From: Amblyornis subalaris | Taxonomy: Eukaryota > Chordata > Aves > Passeriformes > Ptilonorhynchidae | Reading direction: 5' to 3' | Length of the DNA: 64,000 nucleotides | NCBI GenBank assembly: GCA_018881555.1 | Contig: JACAXG010000170.1 | Location: forward strand, 1,357,052-1,421,051 | In this document: positions 38,571 through 50,733 of the stretch, piece after piece | How the letters are laid out: each line of letters opens with the position of its first letter | Position numbering within the stretch: the first letter of the stretch is position 1 | Notes under the pieces: model-generated | The model's input: the letters and a program-made list of their open reading frames with translations, nothing else | Database searches by the model: none | What the model was told of the DNA's origin: nothing | Program-made: the position numbers and the translations under genes

Positions 38571-40374
38571 ACAGACTTGAGTGCTCTTAAAACACGTGTG
38601 TCACTTATAAAAATGGGAGTTCACGTGACGTCTTTCTAAAATTTTTAACAATACTTTGAAATTTCAAATTTATAAAACTCTATTTTTTCTAATTTTCCTC
38701 CCCCTAAATCACAACATACTGGAATACAATATTTAGCTCTATGATAATTACTAAATTGGTGTTTACTACATTTATCCTCTCCATTTACTATGTTCTTCCA
38801 TCCCTGTCCCTGTCATATATTTAGAGTTCGTCACTAAGTTTGAAAAGCTGTTTTATTTAAATGGTGAAATGACTTTTTGCCTTCCACAACAAAGCAGTAA
38901 CATTCCCTCTTCTCTAGACATCCTTCAGTAAAAATGGCCTCAAGTTTAACAGCAAAATCAAAAGAAAATGGTTAATCAACCCTGCTAATAAATTTTACTG
39001 ATTCCTCACAGTTCTTTGGGTGCATCAGTGGCTTAGTTTGGAACTAAGTCATCAAGCCCCTGATCAATTAGAGCTGAATTTATTTTTCTGCAATCCCAAA
39101 GCATTTTTTCCAATTTGTTTCCTAAAAATTTTGATTTATTTTCCCGTCGAAGGTAAGGAAGCCAGTTCCATGTTTTCCTTTGCCATGACATTCAGGCGTA
39201 ACAGCCTGAAGAACTTCCTGGAAAAGAGCAGCTTTATGATTTCTGTCAAAAATCCAATTTATTTGAATGGAAGTTTTACAGAAATTATACATGGTTGCTC
39301 CGACATAAATAAATATATTTCTGTGAAATGCAAAATGTGCTATGATTTCACTCTTCATTATTCCCACCCGAATTTGTGTCACTGGAGAATTCCCCATTCA
39401 TTTTTATGTTATTAATCAGCCAATAACATACAAGGACAAGTTAGTTAATCCCAAGGAAGGCACAAAAGGTTGAGATGAGTTTAAATTCCTGAATTCAAGC
39501 CCAAATGCAGCATCTAGACCTGGCTAGGGTCGTTTCTCCAGCCAACAATCATTTCTCACACTTGGAGACTTGAATAAATAGAAGGGAGAGCTCAAAATGT
39601 TTCACAAATGACTGGACCACTGATCCAATGTCCTCCTTTTGCCTGTCCAAGCAGGAAATTCCACAGTGCCAGGTGTTCCTGCCCCACATGGAGGCTGCAG
39701 TTCTAATCTCCATGATTGAAGATTCTTAATATTATCATTTTATTTCACATCACTTGGGTTTTGTCCAAGCTGTCATGATTTGGGGTGGGGTATTTTTTGC
39801 CATTCCTCTCACTGTTTATCTCCTCTTGTAGCCAGAATCATTCACCATGGCCTGACGAAAGTATCTACAATTCTGTGTCACAAAATTCTTCCTAGAATTT
39901 GGTTGAAAACAGATCTTTATTGAACAAACAAATATAAACCCCTTCTTTGGTGATTACGTGAGAAAGGAACAACTATTGCAAATATTTTCATGTGGATTTA
40001 AATAGCAATACTAATGCTACAGATTCAGGCTTGACTGATGCTGTTTCAAACTGATTAGGGCAAAACTTTTTGGAGAAATTAATATTGAGGCTACTCCTTC
40101 CACTGACTAAATAGATGCTATCCAGCAAATCTGACCGAGAAACAACAACAAAAAATCAATATATTAGTTGTTCAAAAGGAGCCTTTCACTTTAGAGAAGA
40201 GCAAATCTTAATCCATTTCTATATGAGTTTAATGAAATATAAATCCTCAGTGATTTTAGAAGATGACCGGGGAATGAATCTCCTCTTTCTTTATTTGTTC
40301 CTCCTTGGAAAGGTGGTGTAGAAGTCTTACATTTGAATACTCCTATTTTATATATTATCTAGGCAAGAATTCGG

Positions 40375-40438
40375 CCCCTTTGAACCCCCTTGAATCCCCT
40401 TTGAGCCCCTTGAGCCCCCTTTGAGCCCCCTTTAGCCC
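40375..40438. repeat. C/G-tract minisatellite, 10-11 bp period
   Basis: About six and a half degenerate copies of a CCCCTTTGAG-like unit lie on the plus strand. On the minus strand this gives seven runs of three to five G separated by 5-6 base loops, which satisfies the usual G-quadruplex motif. The adjoining 180 bases are also more GC-rich than the surroundings. The minus-strand frame translates into a GLKG-type peptide repeat, but nothing else supports coding. Confidence 0.93.
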
Positions 40439-41282
40439 TCCAGGCAGTGAGTGGGAGTGGACCTCCCCTTCCATCCCAACTTTCCTGTCCCGACAGAACG
40501 TTTGGGACAAAACGTAGTTACACCTGGTCCTTCCCAACAATCTGCTTCAGGCTTGGACAGGGTGAGACCTCCATGAGGAGCCAAACACAAAATGTGCCAG
40601 GAAATCCAAGACACCTTCTGGAATAGCGTGAAAAAAAGGTGTGTCTTTTAATCTCACTCATCTAAATACATCTGATTTCTTTGGAACCTTATAACATAAA
40701 AGTTTAAAAATATTTTTTAAAAGCGAGGATTTGTGTTTGTTTAGAAGTCGCGGAGAAAAACGTAAGAGAGACCAAAATTTAAATGACTGTGTGATTTGTG
40801 GGTTTGTACATTTTTTTATCTAGCTAAAAGCAATCAAAATCTTCTTCAACGTGGCTATCACCGCTCTCACGTTAATGACACCTTGACAAGTCAGGAGGAA
40901 AATGAAAAACATTGATTTCTGAAGGGCTTTTCTGAATCTGCTGTCAAACAGCACTGGAATAAATTAGCTTCCAATATTTTAATAAAGTGAAATAGTTTGT
41001 GAGTTTTTTCTCAACAGCTCGTGGCTCATCACATACAAGAGTACGAGAGCACAGCAGATTAACAGCTATGGGGCTTTAATCTGTTTTTATTCACTAAAAA
41101 AATTGCGTAGATGGGGCAATTTACCCAGTGCAGAAGCCTCTCATGAAATACAAAACATGCTCAAAGCAGAGATTCCCAACCTTAGGCCACTTTTAGCATC
41201 CCTTTAAATGTAATTCTTTAACTGAAAATTAGGCATCCTAAAATAAAACTGGCATCACTGTAGATCATGGCATTTGCTGTTG

Positions 41283-41299
41283 TTTTTTTTTTTTTTTTT
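41283..41299. repeat. poly-T run
   Basis: Seventeen consecutive T. No upstream retroposed gene body is recognisable on the minus strand, so it is treated as a simple repeat. Confidence 0.9.
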
Positions 41300-44122
41300 A
41301 TCTCACTGTGAATTGTAAATATTTTCAATTTTCAAACTCCAAAGATAAGGGGAAAATGCTTCGGTTATAATGGCTATGGAACAAACGAAACTGCAACAAG
41401 AATAAATTTTACTTAAAAAACACTTAGAGCTAAGACATTCTAGATTTGAAGAAAGCAAAATAAAATAGCTATACAAAAATTCTACTCTACTTTAGAGCCC
41501 TTTAGAAGCAGTAAATGCCTTTTGCAATGAAATACTGCTCTGAAAGAAAAGCCACAGAGAAAAAAATCCTGTAAATAGATTCTGGGTTTCCTGAAGGTGA
41601 TTTTTCACATTTCTTAGCTTTGTTAAAATTACATTTTCAGTAACTCTTGTCAGTTTTAAAGCATTGTGCTGTAAATCTATAAAATGCCATATGCACATAA
41701 GTATTAAATACATCTAGAAAATGCCTTTACATCTTAAGATCCTTGGCTGGTTTTTAATGAGCTATAATTATTTCCTCCAAGAAAAAAAGGAAACAATAAA
41801 CCCTTCTTCTTGCATAGACAAAAACCTCAGAAACATCCCCAAATGCCTGTTTCTCTCTCTCAGATATAATGACAATGACAAAAATGAGACTTAAAGATGA
41901 CTTATCCTTCGCAGAGCCGGAAAAACCTTACAAAGAGGATTTCTGATAAGGGACTGATAAGGGACTATTCAGGAACCACCTGTTCCAAACGGAGGCAGAG
42001 CTGCAGAAGTCAGATGCAAATTCACCCCTTGTGCCTTCAGGAGTTCGTTCCTTATTTTTAATATAAAAAGGAGTAAGAAGCAAACCAGGAGATCAAGATC
42101 TTAATCTCTACGGCAAAACAGGCACCTTCGAGACATTAAATAAACCAGTTTATTATCAGCCACTTTTAAATATAAATAATAAACTTCCCTTCTTCCNACA
42201 TCAGCCAAATATTATTTCATAAATTTGCCTTTTTCATTCCTGACCTCGTGCTACAGTTCCAGGCTCACGCAGACATGGTTTTGTTGAATCCATTTTCTAT
42301 TAGGCCTCCCAGTACAATGATTTGGCTGTGTATGATTATACAGCTCTCCGAGAGTGCAGAAAATTACCAGTAATTTAGGGAGAAATTCCCCAGCAAAGGC
42401 TGCCAGAATGTGCTCTTCAATTTAAAAAGATATTCCCAGAGCCTGCCTGGCTTTGCTGGTTGTAAGCACTGCTTAAGACCACCACAGCCCAGTGCACCAT
42501 TCCAATAAATATCATTTTATATCTTTGTCGTTCTCTGCCTCTCCGGTGGATTTAAATCGACTTGACGAAATCTTTCTCTTGCCACTGAATACATAACCCC
42601 ACCATTCCTTTAATTATACAGTCAGCAGCAGGAGAGAAAACCAGGGAATGTGTTAGTACTGATGCAACACTGTGTGTGAAACAGAAAAAAAACATAAATA
42701 CATTTATTAGACTGAGACACTCTTCTGGCCTTGATTCACTGATTTTCTCCAAAACAGGGAGAGGAAATGACCCTCCTTGGGTGTATTTNAAGATTTTGTT
42801 GATATGTTTTTAACTACATCAGTGATCAACGACCAGTGATCATCACTGGAATTGCAACCAGACCTTCTATACTAAATTCCACTTTAATTGCTATTCCATT
42901 TTCTGCTCCTTCAGAGCTACTTATATCTAACATTTATTTCAGCTATTCTACTATAACTTTATCACTTAATGTATGGACCAAATTCTGATTACTTTGGGCT
43001 GAAATCCACTTTTTACCACCCCTTTTCTAACCAGGCTGTAGCTACTTTTTATGGAATGGACAAGGCTTTTCTACAGCCTCTTGTTTGTCAGCCCTGTTGA
43101 TTATGAAGCACANGGGTATCAGGGGTCAGGTCACAGCTGAATTAAGACATCAAGGGGCTTATTTCATGTGCCTGCACTTCCCTGCTGCTTCTAAACATTT
43201 CTGAAGAGTGACCAGTAGACCAAAGAAATAACCAGTGCATGGTTCAGCCAGGCAGGCANGGTCTGACCTTTCCCTGTCTGCTCAGCAGCCTTCAAAAAGC
43301 ACAGGAGTAATGGAAAAACAAACCCCACAGCCTGAACTGCAGGACTCAACACAAAGTGGGGTTACAGCGTGAACTTGGTAGTTTGATAAAGCTGGACGGT
43401 CAAAATGAGAGGCGGAAGACAGAGCCACACAAGGATTCTGTAGGAAAAAGTAAGCAGATATAGTTTTGGCGCTTGATTTAGGTGAATAATTCCATCTAAT
43501 TCCATCTTTCAGGCTAACCACTCTTGCTGGAGTTGCAGACTGCCAGGCAGGTTGTGATGATGCATCTTCCACCCCTGAACCAGCCTTGCACATTTGCCTG
43601 AACAACAACCCAGGGGAACAATATTTTTGTTATCAAACTTGGAAACGAACGTTACCCTCCCAGATTGTGGCCAGGATGGAAAANGACCATGACTAAAGCC
43701 CAGCCTCCTGTGGTCCTACAAACAATGCAGACCCTTTGAGCTCCCCTNGGTGCCACGGGCTGTGATCTTTTTCACAGCATAATACACACTGCTACATAAA
43801 CCAGGATTATCGTTCTGCATTTGAGTGGTCACCAAAGTCAAACTAAAGGGCAAGATTGTGACACATCAATGAGATCCTGAAAATGAACAGAGCCTNCATT
43901 CACAGTCCACATGCTGTTCCAAAACCAGGAATTGTATCAGAATAGTGTGACCTCCACTCCATGGAAAGGGAGAACCAGTGCATTCACACATGACCATGAG
44001 AGAGAGGGAGCTGTGCATGAAATTCATGCTTTGAAAGTAATTAGTGGGTCAATTAAAGAGCAAAAAGGGCCACACAAACCCCAGACATACTCTTTATGGA
44101 AAGATTAACCTCAGGATTTATN

Positions 44123-44147
44123 TTTGTTTGTTTGTTTGTTTGTTTTG
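44123..44147. repeat. (TTTG)n microsatellite
   Basis: Five TTTG units followed by TTTTG. Confidence 0.95.
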
Positions 44148-45958
44148 CAAGATCTAGATTAAAATGTCGTAAAGGATATTATGTTAAAATAAGTATATAA
44201 ACCCCTCAGTAAATCTGTCATGGATGGCACCACTCAAATACAGTACAGAAAAAAAGCTAAAACAATATTGCCCCTCTGTGTGAGCAGCACTTTCACAGGA
44301 GACCCCCAGCTCTGTTCACTCTGGATACAGCTGACTCACATGCTCTTTCCTGCTGGAAGGCACATGGCAGGTAAATAAACAGGGCTGCCTCCAAATTTTC
44401 TCCTCCTTAGCCTCATTTTCCATCCTCCACCACATCCCCTTTGATTATTCTTTGTCGTATGCATACGGTTTAACATTAGTAGGTGGTTTCAACACTCAGT
44501 TCCTTTTTCTACAGCATGGCTATACAAGGACTAGGAAACACTGAAAGAACTTATCATTTTGGTGGCCTGGGCCTCATTTTCTTTGATGTTTTGAGGTTAA
44601 AGATGTCAATTCCTGCACTTTTCCAGTGTTGTGGCAGGGGACAGTATTTGGCTGCCAGTGCCACTGCAGTAAGTGTTGGATGCAGCTTTCAGGTGGTCAG
44701 AGTACTTTAGCTCTGTCGTGCTAAAATTGTGATAATGGCTCTGTAGTGCTTTCTGTGATCTAAACACCTCGTTTAGTTAGGGCAGAGAGCAAAATTTGCT
44801 TCTCTGCTTGTTCCTGTTGAATTTTTTTCTGAGCATGGTTTCAGATGAATTCCAAAGGCAGGACAGAAGCTGGGATGATAAACTTCCACAACGCCCTGCC
44901 CATGCAGTACCTTCTCAAAGGCAGATATTACAGGGAANCCCTCTTTCCTCCCCAGCTCTGAAGTGTCAGAAATGATTTTACAAAGCTGGGGCAGCAGCCT
45001 GACTACCCTTAGGTGCATTCTCTGAGTCATTTGCACACACAGAGTTACCACAACCCTGCCTCTTGTTTTCCACTCTCACTCCATTTCCTTGCTGGCATCC
45101 TTCGTGTGGACAGCACAGAGCTCCCAGCACTTCCATACAGGACTCAGAAAAACAGGGTGAGCCAAGATACAGGGATGCAAGACCAGGGAGATGTGGACTG
45201 TTCAGCCAAAAGTGTGGTGCTCCAGTAATGACCACGTCTGAAATTCTGGGTGGTTACCAGGGCAGTCTGTACCTTCTGTGGTGCAAGGACAGGCTGCTGC
45301 AGAGGAGGAAAAACCCTTTAATCTCGTTTGTTCTCCACCCCTCCTTAATTCTGCTTCTTCCCTTCAATGTCATTTTGGTTTCACAGTCTCAATCAGGTTT
45401 GCTGAGATGACAACGAGCCATTCCCATTTTTTGGGCAGGTTAGTTTTCAGTTGCACCAGCCAGTTGATCCAACCCAACCTTTTGCTGCACAATCACTTAA
45501 TCCAACGTGGTGGAAATAAGGGAGGTGCAGAGAGCCGCAGCCCCCAGTCACACTGAGTCAAACATGATGTGGAACTGAGTTTTTAGGATGCACTCAGCAT
45601 GCACACAAACACTTGCACCTGCTCTGTGCTGTCATGGGCAACAGGGAGCAAAGCAACTTCCTTTAGCAGTAACTCGGACTAAATGATGCCACTCCTGAGA
45701 CACTGATCACAATTGCCAATGAATGGCAGAGACCACACAGTTGCATTTCCACGAAGTGAGAGCTCAGAAATCCAGGACCCAGGTCAGCTCCAGAGATTCA
45801 TAATGAAGTCAGTCAGACTGGATGCTCCAAGAATTCCAGGGGGAGGAGTCTGGTAGGTTGATGCTAAGCTGCAGCATCCAGCTTGCTTGGTATTGTGAGA
45901 TGTCTGATGTAACAACACAGCTAGAAACTAAAAACTATCAATTATATTTCTTTGATCT

Positions 45959-46358
45959 CATAGAATTATAGATTGGTTTGGGTTGGAAAGGACCTTAAAG
46001 CCCATCCAGTCCCACTCCCTGCCATGGGCAGGGACTCCTTCCACTAGCCCAGGTTGCTCCAAGCCCCATCCAGCCTGGCCTTGGACACTTTCCAGGGATC
46101 CAGGGGCAGCCACAGCTTCTCTGGGCAACCTGTGCCAGGGCCTCTCCAGCCTCCCAGGAAACAATTCCTTCCCAATATCCCATCTAACCCTGCCCTCTGG
46201 CAGTTGGAAGCCATTCCCCCTTGTCCTGTCCCTCCATCCCTTGCAAAGAGTCTCTCTCCATGTTTCTTGCAGGCTCCTTCAGGCACTGCAAGGCCACAAT
46301 GAGGTCACCCCAAAGCTTCTCTTCTCCAGACTGAACAATCCTCATCATCCAAACCTTT
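45959..46358 (-). mobile_element. CR1 LINE 3' fragment
   Basis: The 3' end is at CATAGAATTATAGATTGGTT, followed by GGGTTGGAAAGGACCTTAAA. Family blocks follow in order: GGGCAGGGACTCCTTCCACT, CCTGGCCTTGGACACTTTCC and CTTCTCTGGGCAACCTGTGC. On the minus strand the ORF2 end is readable as ERPWHRLPREAVAAPGSLES near 46145-46086. About 400 bases remain, and the 5' break is near CTGAACAATCCTCATCATCC. It is close in sequence to the 19.7 kb copy. Confidence 0.95.
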
Positions 46359-47427
46359 AAAGTAAGCTTGAAGAGAAACAAGAGCAGCACAGAAAACAAT
46401 TATGCAATGTTGAATCACATGAAGAGTCAGCTGCAGTGTTAATCAGCACATTGAGGAGACTTCCTAAATTGTGGCCACGTACACTAAAGTGAGACATCAT
46501 AATCCAGGGGCAGCCCTCCCATAGGGGCTGAGAGAAGTGCCTCTCTTGGGTCTCTTATACAATTTCAGTTAATGCAGCTTGATGGACATTTGAAAGAAAA
46601 TCAAATTGAACCCCCACACCATGAGGCACAGGGACCATATATTTATTTTTATTTATGCAGAGTTACTCAACCATAGTTTGGGATTTTGAGTGGGAATATT
46701 TGTGGCCGACTGAGCATTCCTGCCATGTTACATTGCTCTGACACAAAGGTTCTCTCCCTGTGAAATTTAACTGCATCACTGTTCTGTGTAACTGAATACA
46801 TCATATAATCACTCCTACCTTGTCCATAGGGTAAAGTCTGGTACCTGCCCAAATTTCAGTATGCAATGTGCTCTATAGATCCACTGCAACAAGTGCAAAC
46901 TCCACCTCTTTGGGTATGTGGGATCACAGTCCTGTGAACATTACTGCAAACACCTCTTATCTCTCAAAGGGAGGAAAAGAAAACCATCTTCCTTATTATT
47001 TTTTATTTCATCTTCTTCCAAGCCGTCCAGGAACTAGCAAGCAATTCATTCCACTACTGAATTGTCTGATCCTTATCTTTTGGCAAATAATGTGGGATGG
47101 GCTACGAATTTCCTTTTAAGCAGGCACCATAACTGGATTTCGAACAGTCACTGCTCTAGTTCTCACGATTTTAAAAGGTCAGCATTAAACAGCATATTGC
47201 TACTTTCTATCAGAAAGTAATAATTTTTAAAAAGTGAAGAATTTATATGAGATTGCTATTAGTTTTTCAAAAAGAAAATTAAGCCTGCAGTACTTTTTAT
47301 ATTATAAAAAGCATCTTATGCTTGTGCTGAGAGACAGCAGTGTCTCACCAGCTTGGCTCATTTGTAACCTCAGAAGGAGAGAACTTTCCCAGCCTTGCTC
47401 CTTTCCCTCGGTGTGCTCCAACTCCTG

Positions 47428-47489
47428 CCTCCCAAGGGATGGATCCCAGCTGGCACANCCTCCCAGGGGATGGATCCTGGTCAGCACAG
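47428..47489. repeat. 31-bp imperfect tandem duplication
   Basis: Two adjacent copies begin CCTCCCA at 47428 and 47459. They share GGGATGGATCC near the middle and differ at about six positions. The pair lies in a moderately GC-rich patch. Confidence 0.85.
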
Positions 47490-49179
47490 CACCATTTCCT
47501 CGTTTGGATGCAGAGGATGAAAGTAATGGGAAAGCAGAGAAGGTACCACGAGAGATGGGATAATGGGATAGTGCCAGAGTGGAGGAAAGACAGCTTCTAC
47601 TCAGATTCCCCCTGTGTAGAAGTTTGTTCTCCTGGAAACATCTGCTTTGTGTTCCAGTGTTCCTGCTTTGCTCCTCTGCATGAAAGTTCAGTATAATTCC
47701 CATTTGCAAGGGAGCTGGGCTCTTTCTGACTCTTTGCTGTTCCATGATATGGTCTGTTCACCACAAGCAGCAAGCCTGGAAATAGAACTGCGAGAATTCT
47801 CCAGCCTCCTCCTGCCTCCTCCCATTCCATTCCTCAGGAGGTGTGGCAGCTTTTAAATGTGCTCGGGAAAACACAAAACCAATCGATTTTATGTTGAGCA
47901 AACCAGGATTAATTGATTTGCCGCAAGCCACATTTGCTTGCCAAAGTTTTCAAGGTTGTTTTGCTTTATTAAATCTATTATACTTTTTATTTTTGACAGA
48001 ACACAAGACAAATTGTCAAATAACAGCTGGGTGGACAGTAAAACAAATTCTTTAAGGGACGGCAGAGTATTATAAATAGAGCAGTTCAGCTTAAAACTAC
48101 ATTCTTTGGGGTTTTTTCTTCACGAGACCTCTTTCAATNGAAAAAATAAACTCATACACTTATGTCAATCTTCCTGAGATCTCATATACATACCTGCAAG
48201 GTATATTTCAATCCATTTTCTATACATTCAAAAGGTTATATCTTCCATATTAGACAGCTTTATTACCAAAATTGCGTGTTCCTATTGGCTGGTTTAACTG
48301 CAAAACTCTTGTGATTTTCATAAATTGGATGTTATGTTATGCTTAACACAGCCACATGGGACAAAGTAGGACNGAAAACTCCCATTATAGTAAATCAGAA
48401 TACGACAGGAGAGTTTGTAAACCAGTCCTTTACAGCCTTCTTGTGTCCTGACACGATGTCAGTTTTGAAAAACAAATTCCAAAATCCTGAAACATGAGCA
48501 AGTATTTATTTGCAATCCTGTCTGAGCTCTGTAGCACCTTGGGTTTAATTGCCTAATTTGTAAGGATTTAAGGTCTTAAAAAGGCAAATTATAGTCAGGA
48601 CTGAGGAGATTCTGAAATCAGCTTCAAACCAGGAGTTGACTCTACTGGAAANTTGATTTCTTTTGGAAATATTTTTGTCAAGAGTCTTTGTTTTTGGGTA
48701 CAGTAACCAACACCTGCAGTCACTGCACAGACACCACAACAAAGCTACCATGACATGAATCTTCCTTAGGAATTACTTTTCCAGCTGATCCAATAACAAG
48801 GACAACTCTTTCTCAACTGCTGAAGTCTCATACAACATTAAAAAATGTATGTCAGAAGTAATTTTATTTTTGTCATTGACCTAGAGAGCTTTAACCTGTT
48901 ATAAATCAGCAGGAACACAAGATAATCATCAGTTTCCTGCATCAGTGCTCTGTAGTTTTGGCCTGAGCACCACTGAGCTGGCACTGGAGGGTTTGAATTT
49001 GCAGNCACTGTGGTATTTGTCTCTTCAAATAAATGAAACCTCAATAGAAGATTATGAGAATACAGAAAAAAATACTGAAACAAAGAGGCAGGAAACTTGA
49101 AACAGCAAATGATTACTATCAAATATTTTNAAAGAAAATAATGAAATCTTGGAAAAGAGTGATTTCCTTCTTACGCTTT

Positions 49180-49310
49180 GCCTTTCCTTCCCTACTGCTT
49201 CCATGCCCTGCCTTGCCCAAACCCCCCATGCCTTGGTTGCTTTGCCTTCCCCTCCCCTGCCTTGCCTTGCCTTCCCTGCCCCTCCCTCGCCTTGTCTGGC
49301 CCTTTTCCAC
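49180..49310. repeat. pyrimidine-rich CCTTG-type tract
   Basis: The plus strand is dominated by C and T, with repeated CCTTG and CCTTC words (for example CCTTGCCTTGCCTTCC near 49260). The minus strand is correspondingly purine-rich and yields a glycine/lysine/arginine frame by composition. Confidence 0.85.
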
Positions 49311-49802
49311 CCAGGAAAGATGTGTTTTGTTTCTTTATTCTTTTCTGACCACTGCTTTTAGTTCCACGGACTATCCTTGCATAGAGCAGTACNACACAAA
49401 CCCACCTCAAGCAGCCTAAAATATGGGAAATGTATTTCCTTGTAAATTCCTGGAAGTGAAGCACTTCCAGGGTAAGTTATTTCCTACCCAGGGCTCACTT
49501 CCACCACNCTGTCAGCTATTCCAGTGTGGATCAGCTCCCAGATATCCATCTTTGCCATGTATACAAAGAGTTAATTGCCTGCTAAATCAGTGTCCTTGGT
49601 CATTCTGCATTAACNTGGCCTGACCTGCAGAGATCACTGAGCTAAGGGAGCAAATTCCCAGCCTCCTCCAGCACAATTATGTCCATGCCTTGCAAATCAA
49701 CCATCAAGATGGATAATCCTTAGTTGCCCTAAAAGAAATGTTTGAGAAAGTAGCACTAGAGAATTACTGAGAATTAAGAACGAAAGGCACAGATAAAAAT
49801 CA

Positions 49803-49833
49803 ATCCATCCATCCATCCATCCATCCATCCATC
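49803..49833. repeat. (ATCC)n microsatellite
   Basis: Seven perfect ATCC units plus ATC, likely polymorphic in length. Confidence 0.97.
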
Positions 49834-50189
49834 AGTAAATATCCACTGGTCAGGCAGATGTGTTACGCTGCAGACCTCAAGATAAAATTTGGAATGAAGT
49901 TGATGTTTTATAAAATCAAAATAATACTGAAACTCACAGTTAAACATATTATATTCTGCTCCGTACATGTTGCCTCTATACTTAAAATATATTTATGTGC
50001 ATTTTAGAAGAGGTGGATAAAAAAGATGGATTTTAAAACAAAGAAATGTCCNCATTTTCATTGCAAATCAAGTATTTTTGTTGACGTCTAAGATGCTTGG
50101 CTGCCTTTTACGTATCAGTTTTTTGTTGTAAAACATAAAGGATGTTATGCACATCCATCTCCTTCTTGGTGCAGGACTGTTTGGAATTG

Positions 50190-50733
50190 TCTCAATATTG
50201 TGTCTCTCNTGAGACCACACTTGGAATGCTGTGAACAGTTCTGGTGTTCCAACATAAGAAGGACATGGAACAGCTGGAGTGAGTACAGAGGAGGGCATGG
50301 AATTGCTGANGGGACTGGAGCACCTCCCCTCTGGAGCCAGGCTGGGAGAGCTGGGGCTGCTCAGCCTGGAGAGGAGGAAGGGTNTAGGGAGACCCCACAG
50401 CACCTTCCAGGGTCTGAAGGGGCTGTAGGGAAACCAAAGAGTGACAATTCAGCANGAACTGCNGTGACAGGACAAGGGGGAATGGCTTCCCACTGCCAGA
50501 AGGCAGGGTTAGATATTGGGAAAAAATTCCTCCCTGGGANGGTGGGCAGGCCCTGGCACAGGTTGNCCAGAGAAGCTGTGGCTGCCCCTGGATCCCTGGC
50601 AGTGTCCCAGGCCAGGTTGGANNGGGCTTGGAGCANCCTGGGCTAGTGGAAGCTGTCCCTGCCCATGGCNGGGNGTGGNACTGGATGGGCTTTAAGGTCC
50701 CTGCCCACNCAAACTGTTCCACGATTCTGTGAT
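50190..50733 (+). mobile_element. CR1 LINE 3' fragment, N-rich
   Basis: A plus-strand copy of about 540 bases. ORF2 remnants are RPHLECCEQFW at 50212-50244 and VGRPWHRL...REAVAAPGS near 50540-50600, with indels between. The 3' UTR contains GATGGGCTTTAAGGTCCCTG and ends in CGATTCTGTGATC. Fourteen Ns fall between 50209 and 50709, far above the window background, so the consensus here is unreliable. It is of the same subfamily as the copies at 12.0, 19.7, 21.5 and 46.0 kb. Confidence 0.95.

Larger units (their letters stand above)
33209..45958. other. unique non-coding DNA, longest CR1-free stretch
   Basis: Nearly 13 kb without a recognisable transposon. It includes a block at 34995-35485 where several plus-strand frames are open, the hairpin at 38511-38570, the G-tract minisatellite at 40375-40438, a T17 run at 41283-41299, the (TTTG)n run at 44123-44147 and small palindromes at 37261 and 42833. 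Ns are rare here, with none seen between 37328 and 42196. No exon, RNA gene or promoter is certain. Confidence 0.55.
46359..50189. other. unique non-coding DNA
   Basis: About 3.8 kb without a supportable gene. It holds a 31-base tandem duplication at 47428-47489, a pyrimidine-rich tract at 49180-49310 and an (ATCC)n microsatellite at 49803-49833. Open frames at 47302-47745 (147 codons, minus) have no domain that I recognise. Confidence 0.55.

Noticed and set aside
40355..40614. Minus-strand frames with a GLKG-type peptide repeat
   Set aside because: The peptide repeat is the translation of the C/G-tract minisatellite. There is no exon or start context.
49119..49464. Glycine/arginine/lysine-rich minus-strand frames
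   Set aside because: Composition artefact of the purine-rich strand of the pyrimidine tract.
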